This document shows positions 20,825-33,510 of a stretch of 61,582 nucleotides of DNA, piece after piece (the first letter of the stretch is position 1; every line of letters starts with the position of its first letter). The translations under genes were made by a program, and so were the position numbers. The stretch is from Paraphysomonas bandaiensis (lineage: Eukaryota; Chrysophyceae). The stretch lies in contig CBFFRP010000396.1 of NCBI GenBank assembly GCA_965644295.1, positions 1 to 61,582 of the forward strand. Direction: 5' to 3'. The notes beneath the pieces are model-generated. The model had not been told where the DNA came from, ran no database searches, and was given only the letters and a program-made list of their open reading frames with translations.

Positions 20825-20975
20825 CCAGGAACTAATTTTGCACAGGGTATTCTGGATAGTGCCGAGGTTGGTACCTATGAGTCCAGCTACCATTGCTTGC
20901 TTCATATCGAATCACAATCTAATGTTGTTGTTGAGAGGGGCTCTGTAGTCGTGAAAAGTTGATTATGACACCTGA
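20825..20975 (+). repeat. old repeat fragment, inverted partner at 49424-49620
   Basis: Translation GTYESSYHCLLHIESQS matches GTYESNHSCLLHIEAQS read from the minus strand at 49424-49620. Flanking DNA similarity includes ACTAATTTT-CACA on one side and GTCGTG-AAAGTTGATTAT on the other. Both are non-functional fragments of an unidentified repeat family. Confidence 0.55.
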
Positions 20976-21041
20976 TCGTAGAAACATGAATCCATATCGT
21001 CTAAAATCGTTGAAATTCCTACGAGCTAATTACATGTTGTG

Positions 21042-21215
21042 GAATGCTTCAGGCCTGGTAACCGTTAATAACGGGAATATCATTATAATTGCCAGGACAT
21101 AATTAATACCATTTTAGTTGCCGGAAACCAGACTACCATTAATGGACCATTAATGGCATACACTGCTATATATTTCTCTACACTCCGTTAATGGTTTCCA
21201 GGCCCTGGAATGCTT
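21042..21215. mobile_element. 158-bp hAT-type MITE with 8-bp target duplication
   Basis: The element spans 21050-21207. Its ends are imperfect terminal inverted repeats: CAGGCCTGGTAACCGTTAA at the left and the complement of CAGGGCCTGGAAACCATTAA at the right. It is flanked by exact 8-bp duplications GAATGCTT at 21042-21049 and 21208-21215. An 8-bp duplication and CAGG-type ends are features of hAT superfamily elements. It is too short to code. Internal TTAATGG/CCATTAA blocks are also found at about 20300-20345 and 21375-21452 in degraded relatives. Confidence 0.85.
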
Positions 21216-22048
21216 ATGCCATCCATGAAGCCCTACTGCAAGATGATCCTGATGTGTCAGTGGAGAGCGAGATATAGTTACGATTCGTAGTCTGTTGTTA
21301 CACTAAATTAGTAATTAAGGGAGCACCACACTATATATTACATATTATGAGCGGTATTATCTACTTAGGTGTTAATGGACCATTAATCATTAATGACCAT
21401 TATAGTTTTCGGGAACAGGATTACCATTAATGGGCCATTAATGGTAAAGGCCCTGCACCATAACGATGTCAATTCGAGTGATTAACAATTACAATCGAGA
21501 GGAGTTCAAATGCCATATCTGATTCACAAGGTGATATGAGCAGTGGCACATAGTCCTTTCCGGTTTGTGACTCGTGCGACTATATTTTTTCACATTCATC
21601 ATCACTCGCGTTTACGTACGAATTTCAAAAAGTATGCAGTCTATTTACACATTATTATTACTTTTACATATAATTTTAATTTGATATATTTTATTTATTT
21701 ATTTTATATAATTTTAAAGCCCGGTTTTCAGAGGGCGCCAATATGAAGCGATAGTGGAATGTTAGATGAAAAGAAAGGAAATTGAATTATTTTTTCGTCG
21801 TCGTGTTGTGTGTGTTGTCTGCTAAAACGGTACCAGCTTTTCAATAACACGATCAGTAATCGTGCGATCCAAGTAATCAATCAATCAAGATGGCCAACAA
21901 TAATTTAATTATATAACATATAAGATCCGACTTAAGTACTCTAGATATTAAAAACACACGCCACATATATACCTGCTTACACGCAGTTTAAATGAATATT
22001 GGATAATCGAACAACCTAATATTTATTCATGCGTTAAGACGGCATGAG

Positions 22049-25000
22049 CTATATCACATCACCACTAGCATCACACACTGCACCATATATATTTACATCA
22101 CAGCGAAATATTGGAGGTCCACCACCATACATATCAGACAATACTCTCCAAACTCCTGGACTCACCACCAGGTAGTCATAATCTATCCTCAGATCAACAA
22201 GTAAATGCTCATTCAAGACAACTTCATCACGAGTAGTTTCATTGGGGGACTGAAGGTTGGATGCATCACGAATCGCCTTTCTATGAGGGCTGTCTCGGCA
22301 TAATAGCCTGAAGTTACTGATAGGGCCAGGTGGAGACTGCGGATACTCAATATCTTCATGAGACCCGGCCTGTACAAAGAGTCGCCATCTGTCTAGCCAT
22401 GGCTTATGGATAATGCAACAATAACATACATCTTGAAGCGGTCTAACATGCAGAATACTGTGAATTGGATCCTTCGAGGAATTATCACCTAATTTTTCAT
22501 TTTCCTCGTCAATAATTTCGTCTCCATTTGCACAATGTACGCTATTCTCGAGGATAGCCGACGGAGGGGAACGCAACTTCCGACTACTTTCAGAATTGGA
22601 AAGTGATGACGGATCATTATTCACAGCATCTACTTCCTCGCTTTGTAGACTAGGAAGCTTCTTATTCACACCTAAGGCGCTAAGCCGGAACGACTTCCTA
22701 TCAAACCAGTTCTTTGGTTCTTCACAATCACTCTTCGCGCTTGATTCTGGGCTAACTGCAACTGGTGCAGTTTTGCGACGAATAGTGACCCATGCACTCG
22801 ATATCATTTCGACCACTCCTGTAGTAGAGCGAAACCTGCGACGTGTAACTTCGATATCATTGGGACACTGGGACACTGATGCAACACTTTGTGATTTTAC
22901 GCTACACGGAAGAAGTTTAATGACAGGCTTCTCTCGTTTCTTCAGCTCTGCCTGAACCTCTCTCATAATACATTCATCCGTTTCTTCAGGAAGCGGATCT
23001 TCATATCCGTCCAAGATATTCTCAACAACTACGCGTTCCATCTCATTGCTGCGTCGGTCCATCAGTGCAGCGTGCTTTTCCATGCACTCCAAACAAGGTA
23101 CCATGTCCCTGTCAGGAAACATAAGGGAACAAACATGCGCAATATATAAGAAACTTACAACAATGGCCTGAATAGATCCTTGCTCTTTAACTTTCCATCT
23201 TTCGGCGGTGGAACATTATCCATATTGTCCTTGTTGTGAATAGCATAACCGTATTGCTCATATAAGTAAATCTCTATGTGCTTCCACAGCTCAATATCCA
23301 CAGGAATGCATACATGTTTCTTGCAGGCGTGCAAGTGCGGTTTGAGATGACCATGTGGGCATGCAATGTCATCGTTACAAATGGGTCCAGGGTCCGAGAA
23401 GCTCAAAAACCTCATAATCCAGTACAGAGATATAAATACTTGCGATTTCTTCGGGGGCGTGTCAAGAATCACATAATTAAGGGCATTCTCATATTCTTCG
23501 TCATCAAAATCTTCAATCTCCCCTCTCTCATGAGCCAAGCGACCTAGCAAAGACCCTTTAATTTCGTTTTTGATCCCATTTAAAGCCCTGGCTCTGGGTG
23601 ATAATGGCCCTATAGTAGCCCTTGATTTCCGTCGTATCTCCTGCCTGGTTTCTATCTCCTTCATACGGGTCGCTTTCCCGTCTCTAGCAATCTTCCTCAT
23701 ATTTACTTGAACCACCTTCCATTTCGATCCAGGTTTAAGCCTGCCGCTCGAAGTTGAGTTTTTCTCCACAATACTTCTACGAGCGAGACTAGCGATGCTC
23801 TTTTTACTAAAATTTGATATCCTTCGAATAGCACTCCCAAAAGCTTTAGGTGTTTTAACATTACGTTTCTTCCAGTACTTAAGCACATGCATAATACCAA
23901 ACCTTCTAAGTTTGTTTCTCTCTTGTTCAGCTAAATCTTTTAGATATTGTCGCTCTTCCTCTACCAGTTTCCACCGCGTCACCACATTTTCTTTCAGTCT
24001 GCACTGCAATTCTTCGAGGGGTGGATGGAATTTACAATTCGTCGTATCCTTCGGTGGCCCACGCTTAACGTAAAACAGCATCAAAGCCTCCCGGCTCCTC
24101 ACATACCGCTCTGACACTTGTTTCACAAGGTGGTCCTCATATTCGAACCATATATCTTCAGGCATGTGTCGGGCAAGTGTGTTATATTGACTCTTGAACT
24201 TGTTCGTACCAGCATGTTCGATCACAACTGCCAAGTCATAAACCGGATTCTGCTGCCACGAGCTTTGAAAATAGCCGGATGAACTGTCAAGGTGGTCCCG
24301 CAGGTCAAAATCATTAATCGGAAAGTCAATTTTTGAGTTTATTTTCGAATGGTGGAACCCCATATTCACAAACCTATTGAAGTAGATAACTAACACTTCA
24401 GGGGCCGTGGCGATATGCATCGTTTTCTTCATCTCGCAGTCTTCACCACAACATGGGCAGTATTCCAATGATGACTACATATTCACCACATTACTCTTTG
24501 CATAAAAAATATATAGTAATCGACATACTCGAGATGCGAAATTTTGCTTGAGGCAGTCAGTCAAAGACACTGTACTTCCTAATCCACGAATACCGAATTC
24601 AATCCTAATACAAAAAAACTAAGTATCTGTAATGATTAAACTTTTGGGCACACATACTTAGCAGCATGAGCTAATTGTCCCACAGTTCTGGGGAGATTCT
24701 TCATAAACGTAGTGAAGCTACCATCATCAAGTATACTCGACCCAGTAGTCGACATAGGCATAGTTTGTGATTCAGAACTTTCTTTCTCGGCAGCATCTTG
24801 TTCCTCGCCTGAAATAACACTCTTAGAACTGCACCAACAATGATATATCGACTCACGTGGACTCATCTTACTCAATTGCATTCTGATGGAGGAGTTCCTT
24901 CGCTTACGAAACGGAATAATAGCGGACCGCTCATCCTCCTCCTCAGTGAGTGACTCGTCAACCCGAATATATTCGTGTTCTTGCTTCAGAAACTCGTTCG

Positions 25001-27060
25001 GAGTAGGCTCAATTGTTCCTTCTCGCAAAACTTCTTTCCGAAACGGTCTTGCAGCTGCAGAAGAAGTTGTGTTTGAATTCAGAATATCGGCGTCTGTGTC
25101 CAATGTACATATAGTATGCAGACTAAGACTGGGCATGGGCTCACTCGGTACGGGATAAGATGGGATATCATCACAATTAGATGGTGTCAACAGCATTGTA
25201 TTCGTCGACTTCCCGTCTACCAAGTTAGCTTCATATTTACTTACTTCATTGTTTAGCTCCGTGCAATCCGCCCGGGCGCTGTTCGTTGCAAAGCTACTGT
25301 TTACTGACCCCGAGCTAGCTCTTGTAATGTCCTTGTCGTCTTCTTCTGTATCATCACCGGTGGATGGGTTAGACGGAGTTCGCTTGATTACTTTCTTTCT
25401 TTGGGACCTTCTTTTGTCCCTACTCTCTGTTGATGTCTGGCCACTGCTGGTATCACCAGCTGCAACACTGATGCCATCAATGCTTCCGTCACTGCTAGCT
25501 GTATGGTCACCCCCATCACACTCCTTTGACTCGGGTGGGGCTCGGAATGATGTCTCAGGGTGTGATTTCGACCTCGCTAACGGAGTTACGTCCAAGGGGT
25601 CAGGGGGAAGAATCGCCGATGTTGAGGGACTTCTATCATGTTCATCACATGACAACTTCTCAGATGTGACCCTTATAATTTTCAAATTTGAATTTTCCTG
25701 ACTCATAGCACCCGTACAATTTTCGATTCCCTGCTTGAGAGGTTCCATGACTTCGACTGGAGTGTGGGTGTCAACCTCCGCTGGCACCGCTACTCGATTG
25801 GAATTATCTGGTGTGGATGTCTGCACATCCGATTGTCTAAATCGAGTGACAAAAGAGTATGATAGTTGACGCAATTTTTCTGACAACGGTACAGATGCTG
25901 ATCTGCCCCCGCCCTCCGACGCACTTCCACGCAGTACAAAATCCTCTTCACTACCCATGCTCTGCTGCTTCTTCGATGGACCCAGAGAGTCTATTCTTAT
26001 CAGCGACAACGCCCGCATCCAATGAATTGCCTGACCAATTTTACCAGGCTCTTTACTCCGCATAACCTTCCGGCTTGATTTTTTTGTGAAGCTAGAAAGA
26101 GCAGGATTGTTGTCCTCTCGAAATCCCCCGCTATTTAGATGCCCCTGACCTGTAATACGCACCATGTCGATTCTGGGGCCAAAGTAAGTATGAGTGTATT
26201 GTAAATAAGAGCATACTTACTTGAGAAAGAGAAGCGGGTCCATGGTTTCTTCCTTTTTCCCACACTTTGAACAAGTTGACGTTAGCATTGTCACACCCTG
26301 CACTGCGTCGGAAACCAAAGAGCGCTGATACGCATACTCACTTCCACTTCGCTTCATCATCCAAACCGGACTGCAAAATTTGACAGAGTTAGTATTTCTT
26401 TCCACAAAATTTACGTAGCTATTTACGTAGCTATATGGGGTTGTACTTACCCTGAATCACTTAAGTTGACTTTCGGCTCAAAATGAGGTGGTACAATTTG
26501 CTGAAAACTTTCATGAAGTCTATGATAGTTTCATAAGGTATGGTGAATACTATGCTTTCAAGGTTATACTTACACTTCCATCAGATAGATATATGTGTCC
26601 TCAATAGAAGTATTTAAAATGGCTTCTTTAAGAACTGGAATCTGGTTCATACGTCGAATCAATACCGCAGGAGTTATTACCACTCGTTTATCTGTCCACA
26701 TCTCACACAAAACTTTCCGCAAAGCGAGGACAATATCACTGATAGAAAAGCATGAGTACAGCGCCATTAGCAGCAAGTGTTGCGAACAAACCTTCTGTTT
26801 TTTCTCTCGGTCTGGTCCTCAACTCCACCCACAGATCTAATATAATCAATAGGCGCCGTCCTTTAAGCAACAGAGAAACATAAGACGAGATTATCGGTTA
26901 CAGAGAATAATAACCTGATCATAAAGCATATCTGCTCAATGTTTGATAGGGCTTGAATGATGGCATTCACAAAACTAGAGTTGCCATAATTCACTAACCC
27001 GAGTTTGCCTTGTAACGAAAACTCATTCTTCGGCTCTCGAGAGAACAGAGTCAGATCCAT
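22049..27060 (-). CDS. ubiquitin-specific protease-like protein, catalytic residues lost, with DUSP domain
   Basis: A long multi-exon gene. One intron, 23109-23158 (50 bp), joins two big exons exactly; the others are inferred. The first exon has the USP Cys box as GLVNYGNSSFVNAIIQAL, where the catalytic Cys is Ser29. Later exons carry KLHESFQQI and a split zinc ribbon (CSKCGKK near 26265; CPCCGEDC near 24445), with a Ser/Asp-rich insert of about 500 residues between its halves (24640-26160). The His box reads VIEHAGTNKFKSQYNTLARH, with Gln where GHY has the catalytic His. A Cys/His-rich segment (CPHGHLKPHLHAC) and a C-terminal DUSP domain (KPWLDRWRLF, GPISNFRLL, DYLVVSPGVWRVL, YGGGPPIFRC) follow. 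USP48 and USP20/33 also carry DUSP domains. I infer a ubiquitin-binding scaffold rather than a protease. It is head-to-head with COG1. Confidence 0.8.
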
Positions 27061-27918
27061 CGCTGCTATATGTATCCGTGAATATGTACGTGCGGAACAA
27101 CTGCTCAGACACAGAAATAAACTGAAACTTGATTAAATCTCTGCAGATGACTTCAGGTAATAGTACAGATAGAGTTGGTGTACAGGCCGTCACAGATGAG
27201 TCATAGAATGCTCCAGACTCTCATGGAATAGTCCACGACACGCTGTGTCATGAAAGGCCACCATGTAGGGCTATTCTAATGTATCTCTTTGTGTTGCATG
27301 CTTCAGTTCAGCGGCTATTACTGTGAAGCCTTTGCTTGGTTTGTTTCACTTGTCGTCTCTGCAGTCGCCCATACATGGACGTCTATGTATGTATACGGAG
27401 ACTGGGTGCTGACATCTTCATATACAAAAACAGGTTCGTTTCTCTTGGACGTATTCATGGGTCTGTGGCTTCATTCATACGTACGATGATTCTTCTTCGC
27501 TCCAGTGCTCCGTGTGTCCTCATCATCCCAACATCGTCATTCTCAGTATCTTGTAGGCTAGTATCATACAGCATCAGCACCAGTTCAGACCACAGAATAC
27601 AGTGTATACCAGAATACTCTATGTGGTGAGATGGTACTGTATATATCTGTATTTCGCGGTATTTGAGATGCACAGACTGTGTGCTGTTCGAACTGCTGCT
27701 GCTGCTGTCTGTAGTGTATCATAGCGTATTGTGCCATTATATGATGTGATGTATAGCACTGCTGTGTAAGTATGGTATGCTACTGTAGCATGTACCAGTC
27801 CAGTGTACCTCACCTGGATGTTACTATCATCACATCCTCTCCTCTGCAGTGGTCATACAAAGCAATAATCAGGCTTTAAACTCTGGAGCTGTAACGATCA
27901 CTCCATTGCTGCTTCATT
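27061..27918. other. divergent intergenic region between USP-like gene and COG1
   Basis: About 860 bp containing both promoters, with no repeat or RNA gene recognised. The open frames in it are short and lack family features. Confidence 0.45.
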
Positions 27919-30900
27919 ATGATATCCTCCGTTGAAGATATTCTTCAGAGCCGCTCTGTTCATGAGTTGCGTGATCTGGTCCATGATCTCGACAGAGAGA
28001 GCAAGACCAAGCAGAGTGAGCTGCAGCAGATGGTGGGTTCAACATATCTCGACTTTATTCAGTCGGCGGATGCTATCAGTGACATGAGGGTGAGTGGTTT
28101 GTGCTGTATGACCTTTTCTGACAATAGAGTAGAAGAAGGCGGAGTTAATGGACCAGCAACTAGCATCGTTTGGTGCACTCTCTCAAGATATTGTGGATAA
28201 AACTAAGTTTCTTCTTGACCAATCAAGCGTGTTTGCATCTAAGTCTAAAACTGGTGCCGTTAGCACTGCTGTTAACGACTCTGGATCCAACGTAATTACA
28301 CCATGGAGATTTCACGGTAATTAACTAATGCCTTTTTCTTCTAAAACTCACTCTATGTGCAGAATTGGATAGCTCATCTGTGTGGTCATACTTAGATAAT
28401 TGCAATATATTCAAAGCTTGTCAGGTATTACCTCGTATATTATATTTCTTTTTGTTGACGAGATATTGGCAAGATACTTGTGTTATCTGAATCAGTAGTT
28501 CGCCACTGTGGGGATAGTGCAACCAATACCAAGACAGAACCCCACAGTTCTCCCATATTAGACAGTTTATTAGAAGGAAATGCGAAGGCCATGATGGCTT
28601 CACTACCGGGCGATGGGGAGCGGTGTGAGGCGCTGTGGAAGTGTGCCGGTGTGAGATATCTGCGTGAGGTTGTTTATATAACACATGCTGCCGTATGACC
28701 TGGTAATCTACTATTGTGTGCTGTGCGCAGACTGTTATCGATGACTGTGAGATTCTTCTACTATATGGAAACCTTGGTTTCGACGATGCCGCTAAAGTGA
28801 TGGCTGGCGTCGCAGGGCTTGATCTGTCATGTACCACCATAACGGAGACTGTACCTATGGATGCTTCGAATTTATTATCTCAATATCTTCGGGGTGTAGA
28901 GTGTCGAATCAAAGACATGTTCCCAGGAATGATAGGTGAAAATATATCTGAGGATGATTCACATGAGCATCGTGCAGTCAGAACAGCGGACTCATTAGCT
29001 CATGTGGTGCGGTTGCTGCAGCGCACAGTGATGGATATCTACACTATTTTCTTTCATATGGATGACGACACCACACAGACGATATCGCACCCGATACGTG
29101 GACTTTTCGGGTGTTATCTTCGTGAGTTTCTTGAGAGTGTGGTAGGTAGTCAAGGTGAGTTTGACTGGGCCAACTACGGAAGTACCCTCTCTGCGGGCTT
29201 TTCTCAGTCCACTGTCTTGTCTGTATGGAGAGAATGGATAGCTAAGCAGACAGAGTCTATTCAGCATGCCTGTGAGAAAGCATTTGCTCATATGAAATCT
29301 GCCACAGAAGTGGCAAGATTGCAGCGGGTGACCCTTCATGAGTGTCTTGGTGATGCCCTTGCGCAGTCAGACGGTGCTGCTGATGCATGTGAGAAAGTTA
29401 GCTTGTGGGACACTGCATGTAGACTGCTCTTGCGGCAGTCAAGCTACGTGTCTTCGTCATCTGGAACAGACAGTAGTGGCGGGATGCTACTGTGGTCTGC
29501 GGTTTTTAGAGACCCTTTTATTGCGCAGGTTAAGCGCCTTCTTAAGGTGTCGTGTCGTGATGTGTTCAACCGAACAAGGAGACGTATTGTGCGAACTATG
29601 TCTCGACTGGGCGTGCTGAACTCTCCTAAATCGATGTCAATGGGAGCACTACGTATTGACCCACATAGCCTAAAGTTGTCTTTTACTGTAGCCGAGGGAT
29701 TTAGTCAGGAGGAAGAGTACCAAGATGTGACTAATTGGAAGTGGGCTGAAATGGATATGGATCCGCAGGGTCCTATTGTATCTGCCAATTCATCGGACAT
29801 TTTTGTCAGTGCAGAAAAAATTCGTAGATTCTTGGATACAGAGATATCATCTTTAGTTGAAGAGCTCTTTGCTCCGGTAGGTGCTTTTACTTCCTTCAAT
29901 CAAATTTAATCGCTTTGTGTAGAGTCATAGTTGTGAAAATGTTGGTGCCAGTGACCCCGAGTCATTATACACATTGACCCGAGCACTACAAGTCCAATCC
30001 TGCGAGTTAATTGGACAGCTCATTGTTCTGCTACGTACTTTGTTACAGAGTTGCTTGTCAAGTCATAGGCAGTTATCCGAAGTCAACAGTACAAATAAGC
30101 ATCGAGCTTCAGGACATAGCACCATCCCATCTGTAACCTTGTATAGACAGACGCAGCTGCGAAACTGTATTCTATTTGTTTGTCGATTTGCATGGCTTCT
30201 CAAAACTCCTAATGGGCAATTTTTAGACGAAGCACTGAGCATGACGCCGGAATCCCTTTCGTTGCTTCGTAGCCGTGGACAGCGGATTGATCCATCCACT
30301 GCCCTTCGCAAATTCCAGGTCTCCACTTATCAATATATGACTTCTTATGACCAGCTTCAGTCGGCATTCGATATCGCTGACACAGATGGAGATGGTTATG
30401 TAACATTTGAAGAAGCTGTAGAGGTAAGTGTTAGTACTTTTTTTGGTAATAATGCTAATGTGTACATGTATGTTTTACCATAAAGGCGGTGCAGGCGCTA
30501 TGGATATCTCCCAACAGTGGAGATGAGAATGGAGGCCCTCCTAATCTTGATTTCTTATGGTTTGATGCAACAGCTGGTGTCGATCATGCTCATGAATTCC
30601 CAGCAGCTCTCAAGTATAGTATTGATGAGTTTCGACTGGTATGTGCACAGATGGTGTGTCCACCAACGAGCGCTCCGCAGTCCTCTGCGGCTGAGGAGGA
30701 CGTTTCGCCATCGTCGTCGTTAAATAGATGCTTGGATAGTTTAATGATGTCGAGTCTATCGTCGTGGGCGGGATTTATTGTCGATCTTATGAAAGTGTCA
30801 CTGCAATCGTCAATGGTTTCCGATTTCCCATTGGGTAAGCTTGTTGAATCCGCCGAGGACGATGGTCTGAGGCAGCGGATACCTTTCGGCATATCCCCGT

Positions 30901-31911
30901 TTACGGTGTGGTGGAAGAGTAGAGAAGTCGATCTTGGAGATACAGATGAAGGCGAAGCAAATAAAGAGAGGGTGCATGTACCCACATGCCCATCTCCGGC
31001 CGTATTCAGAGCTCTCGCCGCACTGAACAGAGCACTGAGCTCATCTTTTCTGTCTGTTGATACTACCCAGAGAATTCCCAATGTGAGTCGACTACAGTCA
31101 TCGGCTACATGCTGCTTGCTGGATTCTGCGAGAGATATCATATTCGAAAAAGGCTTGGATGCTATTGTGGAGGGAATGCATGATAGACATAGAAATTTAT
31201 CTGAGATAACACCTCGCATTTCATCCGGCAATTCTGACCTGCTTCAAAAATATGAAGATTATTGCTTACAAGTTGTGTTTGATGCTCAGATTTGTGAAAA
31301 AATACTGTTGTCGCCGTATTCACAATCGAGTGACAGCGGAAATAGTCTCAAAAGTAGATTGGATCTCTGTCGAACTATGTGGCACGATTCAATTGACCCG
31401 ATTAATACTCATCTTTTAGTCCCTCTGATGGAAGAGGAGGTTAGTTCATACATCCGTCGCTGTCATTTACTACTTCCACATCCCGGAGACTACACTCTTG
31501 TTCCACTCAAAAAGCTTGACGAATCGTTGGATACTCAAACCACGCTTCAGAGTATGCAGCAAAGCCTTAAGTCTGAGAATACTGATACCGCACTATCCAA
31601 CCTTTTTGCGAAGCCACCTTCTAGCGACAGATCATCTGATAAAAATACATCTAGGTGAGTATATTCTGATTACAATGCGTTAAATTGAAAGCTATGTGAA
31701 CAGGTTTTCATTGCTACCACTGCCTGTTAGTTTTGGAAACAGTGGGGGGAAAAGGTCCAACGCAGACTCATCGAACGGAAGTACTAGGAGTATCAAATCC
31801 AACACTATGTACTCTGAGGTCGGAGTTGATGGGGTTGACATTGATATAGATGAAAATGTTGATTCTGGAGGAGGGTTATCCGGTATGCTAAAAGGATTTA
31901 AAGCGTGGTAG
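27919..31911 (+). CDS. COG1: COG1, conserved oligomeric Golgi complex subunit 1, with an EF-hand
   Basis: Eight exons (27919-28089, 28133-28316, 28363-28424, 28474-28668, 28731-29876, 29923-30423, 30486-31654, 31704-31911) total 3636 nt, giving 1211 residues in perfect frame; introns are 43-62 bp. The N-terminus has the COG1/Vps51-type helix VHELRDLVHDLDRESKTKQ, then ELQQMVGSTYLDFIQSADAI. The C-terminus contains RFSLLPLPVSF, typical of COG1. COG1 belongs to the lobe A tether that recycles Golgi glycosylation enzymes. Unusually, residues 739-750 form a full EF-hand loop, DTDGDGYVTFEE, inside an Ala/Phe helix pair. It lies at the end of exon 6, and the following helix is continued by exon 7. 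One intron has an AAG acceptor (28471-28473), so that junction is less certain. Confidence 0.85.
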
Positions 31912-32319
31912 TATTCTATCTTGTATGAGTTGGTGTTTCGAGCACAATTGTATGAACTCGAAGATTAAAATTTATTTATAGTAATTTAGCTCTAATTTGA
32001 TGCGATTTCTTACAAAATATGAACTCGACTTGTTACAAAGAAAATGTCACTGCAGCGGATGTGATATTTTATGCACCCTTTTATACTGTAGAGATTATGA
32101 CCGAATAGAAGTAAGTATTGATGTTGAACATATTTGTTTTACAGACTTTCTTTACATACGTTCTTTCTGGAAGATGAGATATAAGGCCTTAATGTAGGAA
32201 TGTAAATTTGTCTTGGAGTGAGTCCAAACCAGTCCCAAATACTTAATGCTTTGTTTTCAAAAAAAGTATAACGTGACCCATAAGTTGGTAGTATACCGAT
32301 GAAAAAAATGTGTATAGAA

Positions 32320-32620
32320 TATTAGAATATGGATCTTATTCTAGATTCTAGTATATTCAGTATGTCACTTGAAGACAATGTACGAGAATACAGTGAAATA
32401 TAGTGATGTACAAATGCTGTGACGATATTGAGAAACTGAAATGGTTTGATCTTTCAAGATATGTTTAGTAACGAGAGGTTGGCATATGTAGGATAATATT
32501 ATGAGTTTGTGTTGTTTATCGCAACTTCGTGTAAACGATATTAATAAATCTATTTATTCTTTCGACAAATTCTTTCTGTGATCTAGTGAACAATGAGCAA
32601 TTTCCAACATATAATGTAAA
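32320..32620 (-). repeat. dispersed repeat, copy 2 (inverted partner at 11304-11605)
   Basis: On the minus strand this runs CACTAGATCACAG, GTTTACACGAAGTTG, CATATCTTGAA, CAGTTTCTCAATATC and ends AAGATCCATATTCTAAT, parallel to 11304-11605. Divergence is scattered, so the copies are old. Confidence 0.65.
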
Positions 32621-33284
32621 ACTCATATATTAAGTAAATTACAAAACCTTGTATGGATATATTACAATACTGCAATCGATATACTTTAGCGGGTTATTCA
32701 CTACAGCTCTTGGCAACGAGGGATTTGAGAGAACTGGAAATATCAAAATAGTAAAACACTTGTTTCCATGTAATCATGCTTTCTACTTTCGAGGGCAAGT
32801 GTAATATGAATCAAAATAGCAAAACAAGCACAACGATTTCTCCTTATGATGATAGGCTTACACTCCTCGCGATAAAGCGCAACTATGCGACAATGCAACT
32901 ATACGAACTGTTATTCATAGACTTAACAAATAACTACATAATACATAATAAAACACGTAGAATGGAATATATAATATATATACTTAGCTACTAGGGCTAA
33001 TTTCAAGACACTAGAACAGTATACGTTTTGTTATTAAGCTGTACATATTTTACTCCTACCCGTAGGTTGCTTGTGTATCAAATGCAGTCTTGATATTTCT
33101 TCGTAGAGATAAAAGCAAGCTAATTACATCCTCTACTTGATATAGGAATTTCTATTTTCACTACATATATAGTCTCTCTAACAACCCGTTGTAATGATAC
33201 CCTGTAAGGAATAGGCACGTCATAGTAACCAATCAATATCAGTATATCAGCAATCGCTCTTCAGTTGAAGCCTCATGTGTTATA

Positions 33285-33510
33285 GTCATCTGATGTATTC
33301 TCCGATAGCGCTATATGGAAGGAGTGTATTGACCCCTCTGCTGTGCCTGGTCCTCATGGTTTATTCCCTTTCGGTGGGTTGAAGGCTTCTTGCAATTCCA
33401 CTAGATGGAGGGTGTCATCATTTCATAGGCAATCTGTAAAAAATTGTTGGGTTTATTCACATCGAAACAGATTCCACTCCTGGGACAAAGACGGAATGTA
33501 TTACACTTAA
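33285..33510 (+). other. possible orphan exon or gene remnant
   Basis: After an acceptor-like TTATAG an open frame of about 74 codons runs without stop from SSDVFSDSAIWKECIDPSA, through PGPHGLFPFGGL, to a stop after DKDGMYYT. The amino-acid composition looks coding rather than random. I do not recognise it and find no start exon, so it may be the last exon of an unseen gene or a dead fragment. Confidence 0.25.

Larger units (their letters stand above)
18945..22048. other. intergenic with microsatellites, MITE copies and an old repeat; no gene
   Basis: Short TATG and TGTACA-rich runs lie at 19087-19260, 19450-19510 and 19600-19626. Relics of one short hAT-type MITE family occur at about 20300-20345, 21050-21207 and 21375-21452. 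A fragment at 20825-20975 matches 49424-49620 in reverse orientation. The open frames here are short and unassigned. Confidence 0.5.

Noticed and set aside
28474-28668. Separate small gene with a GTG or internal start between COG1 exons
   Set aside because: Exon phases on both sides fit COG1 exactly and the total length stays in frame, so it is an exon of COG1.
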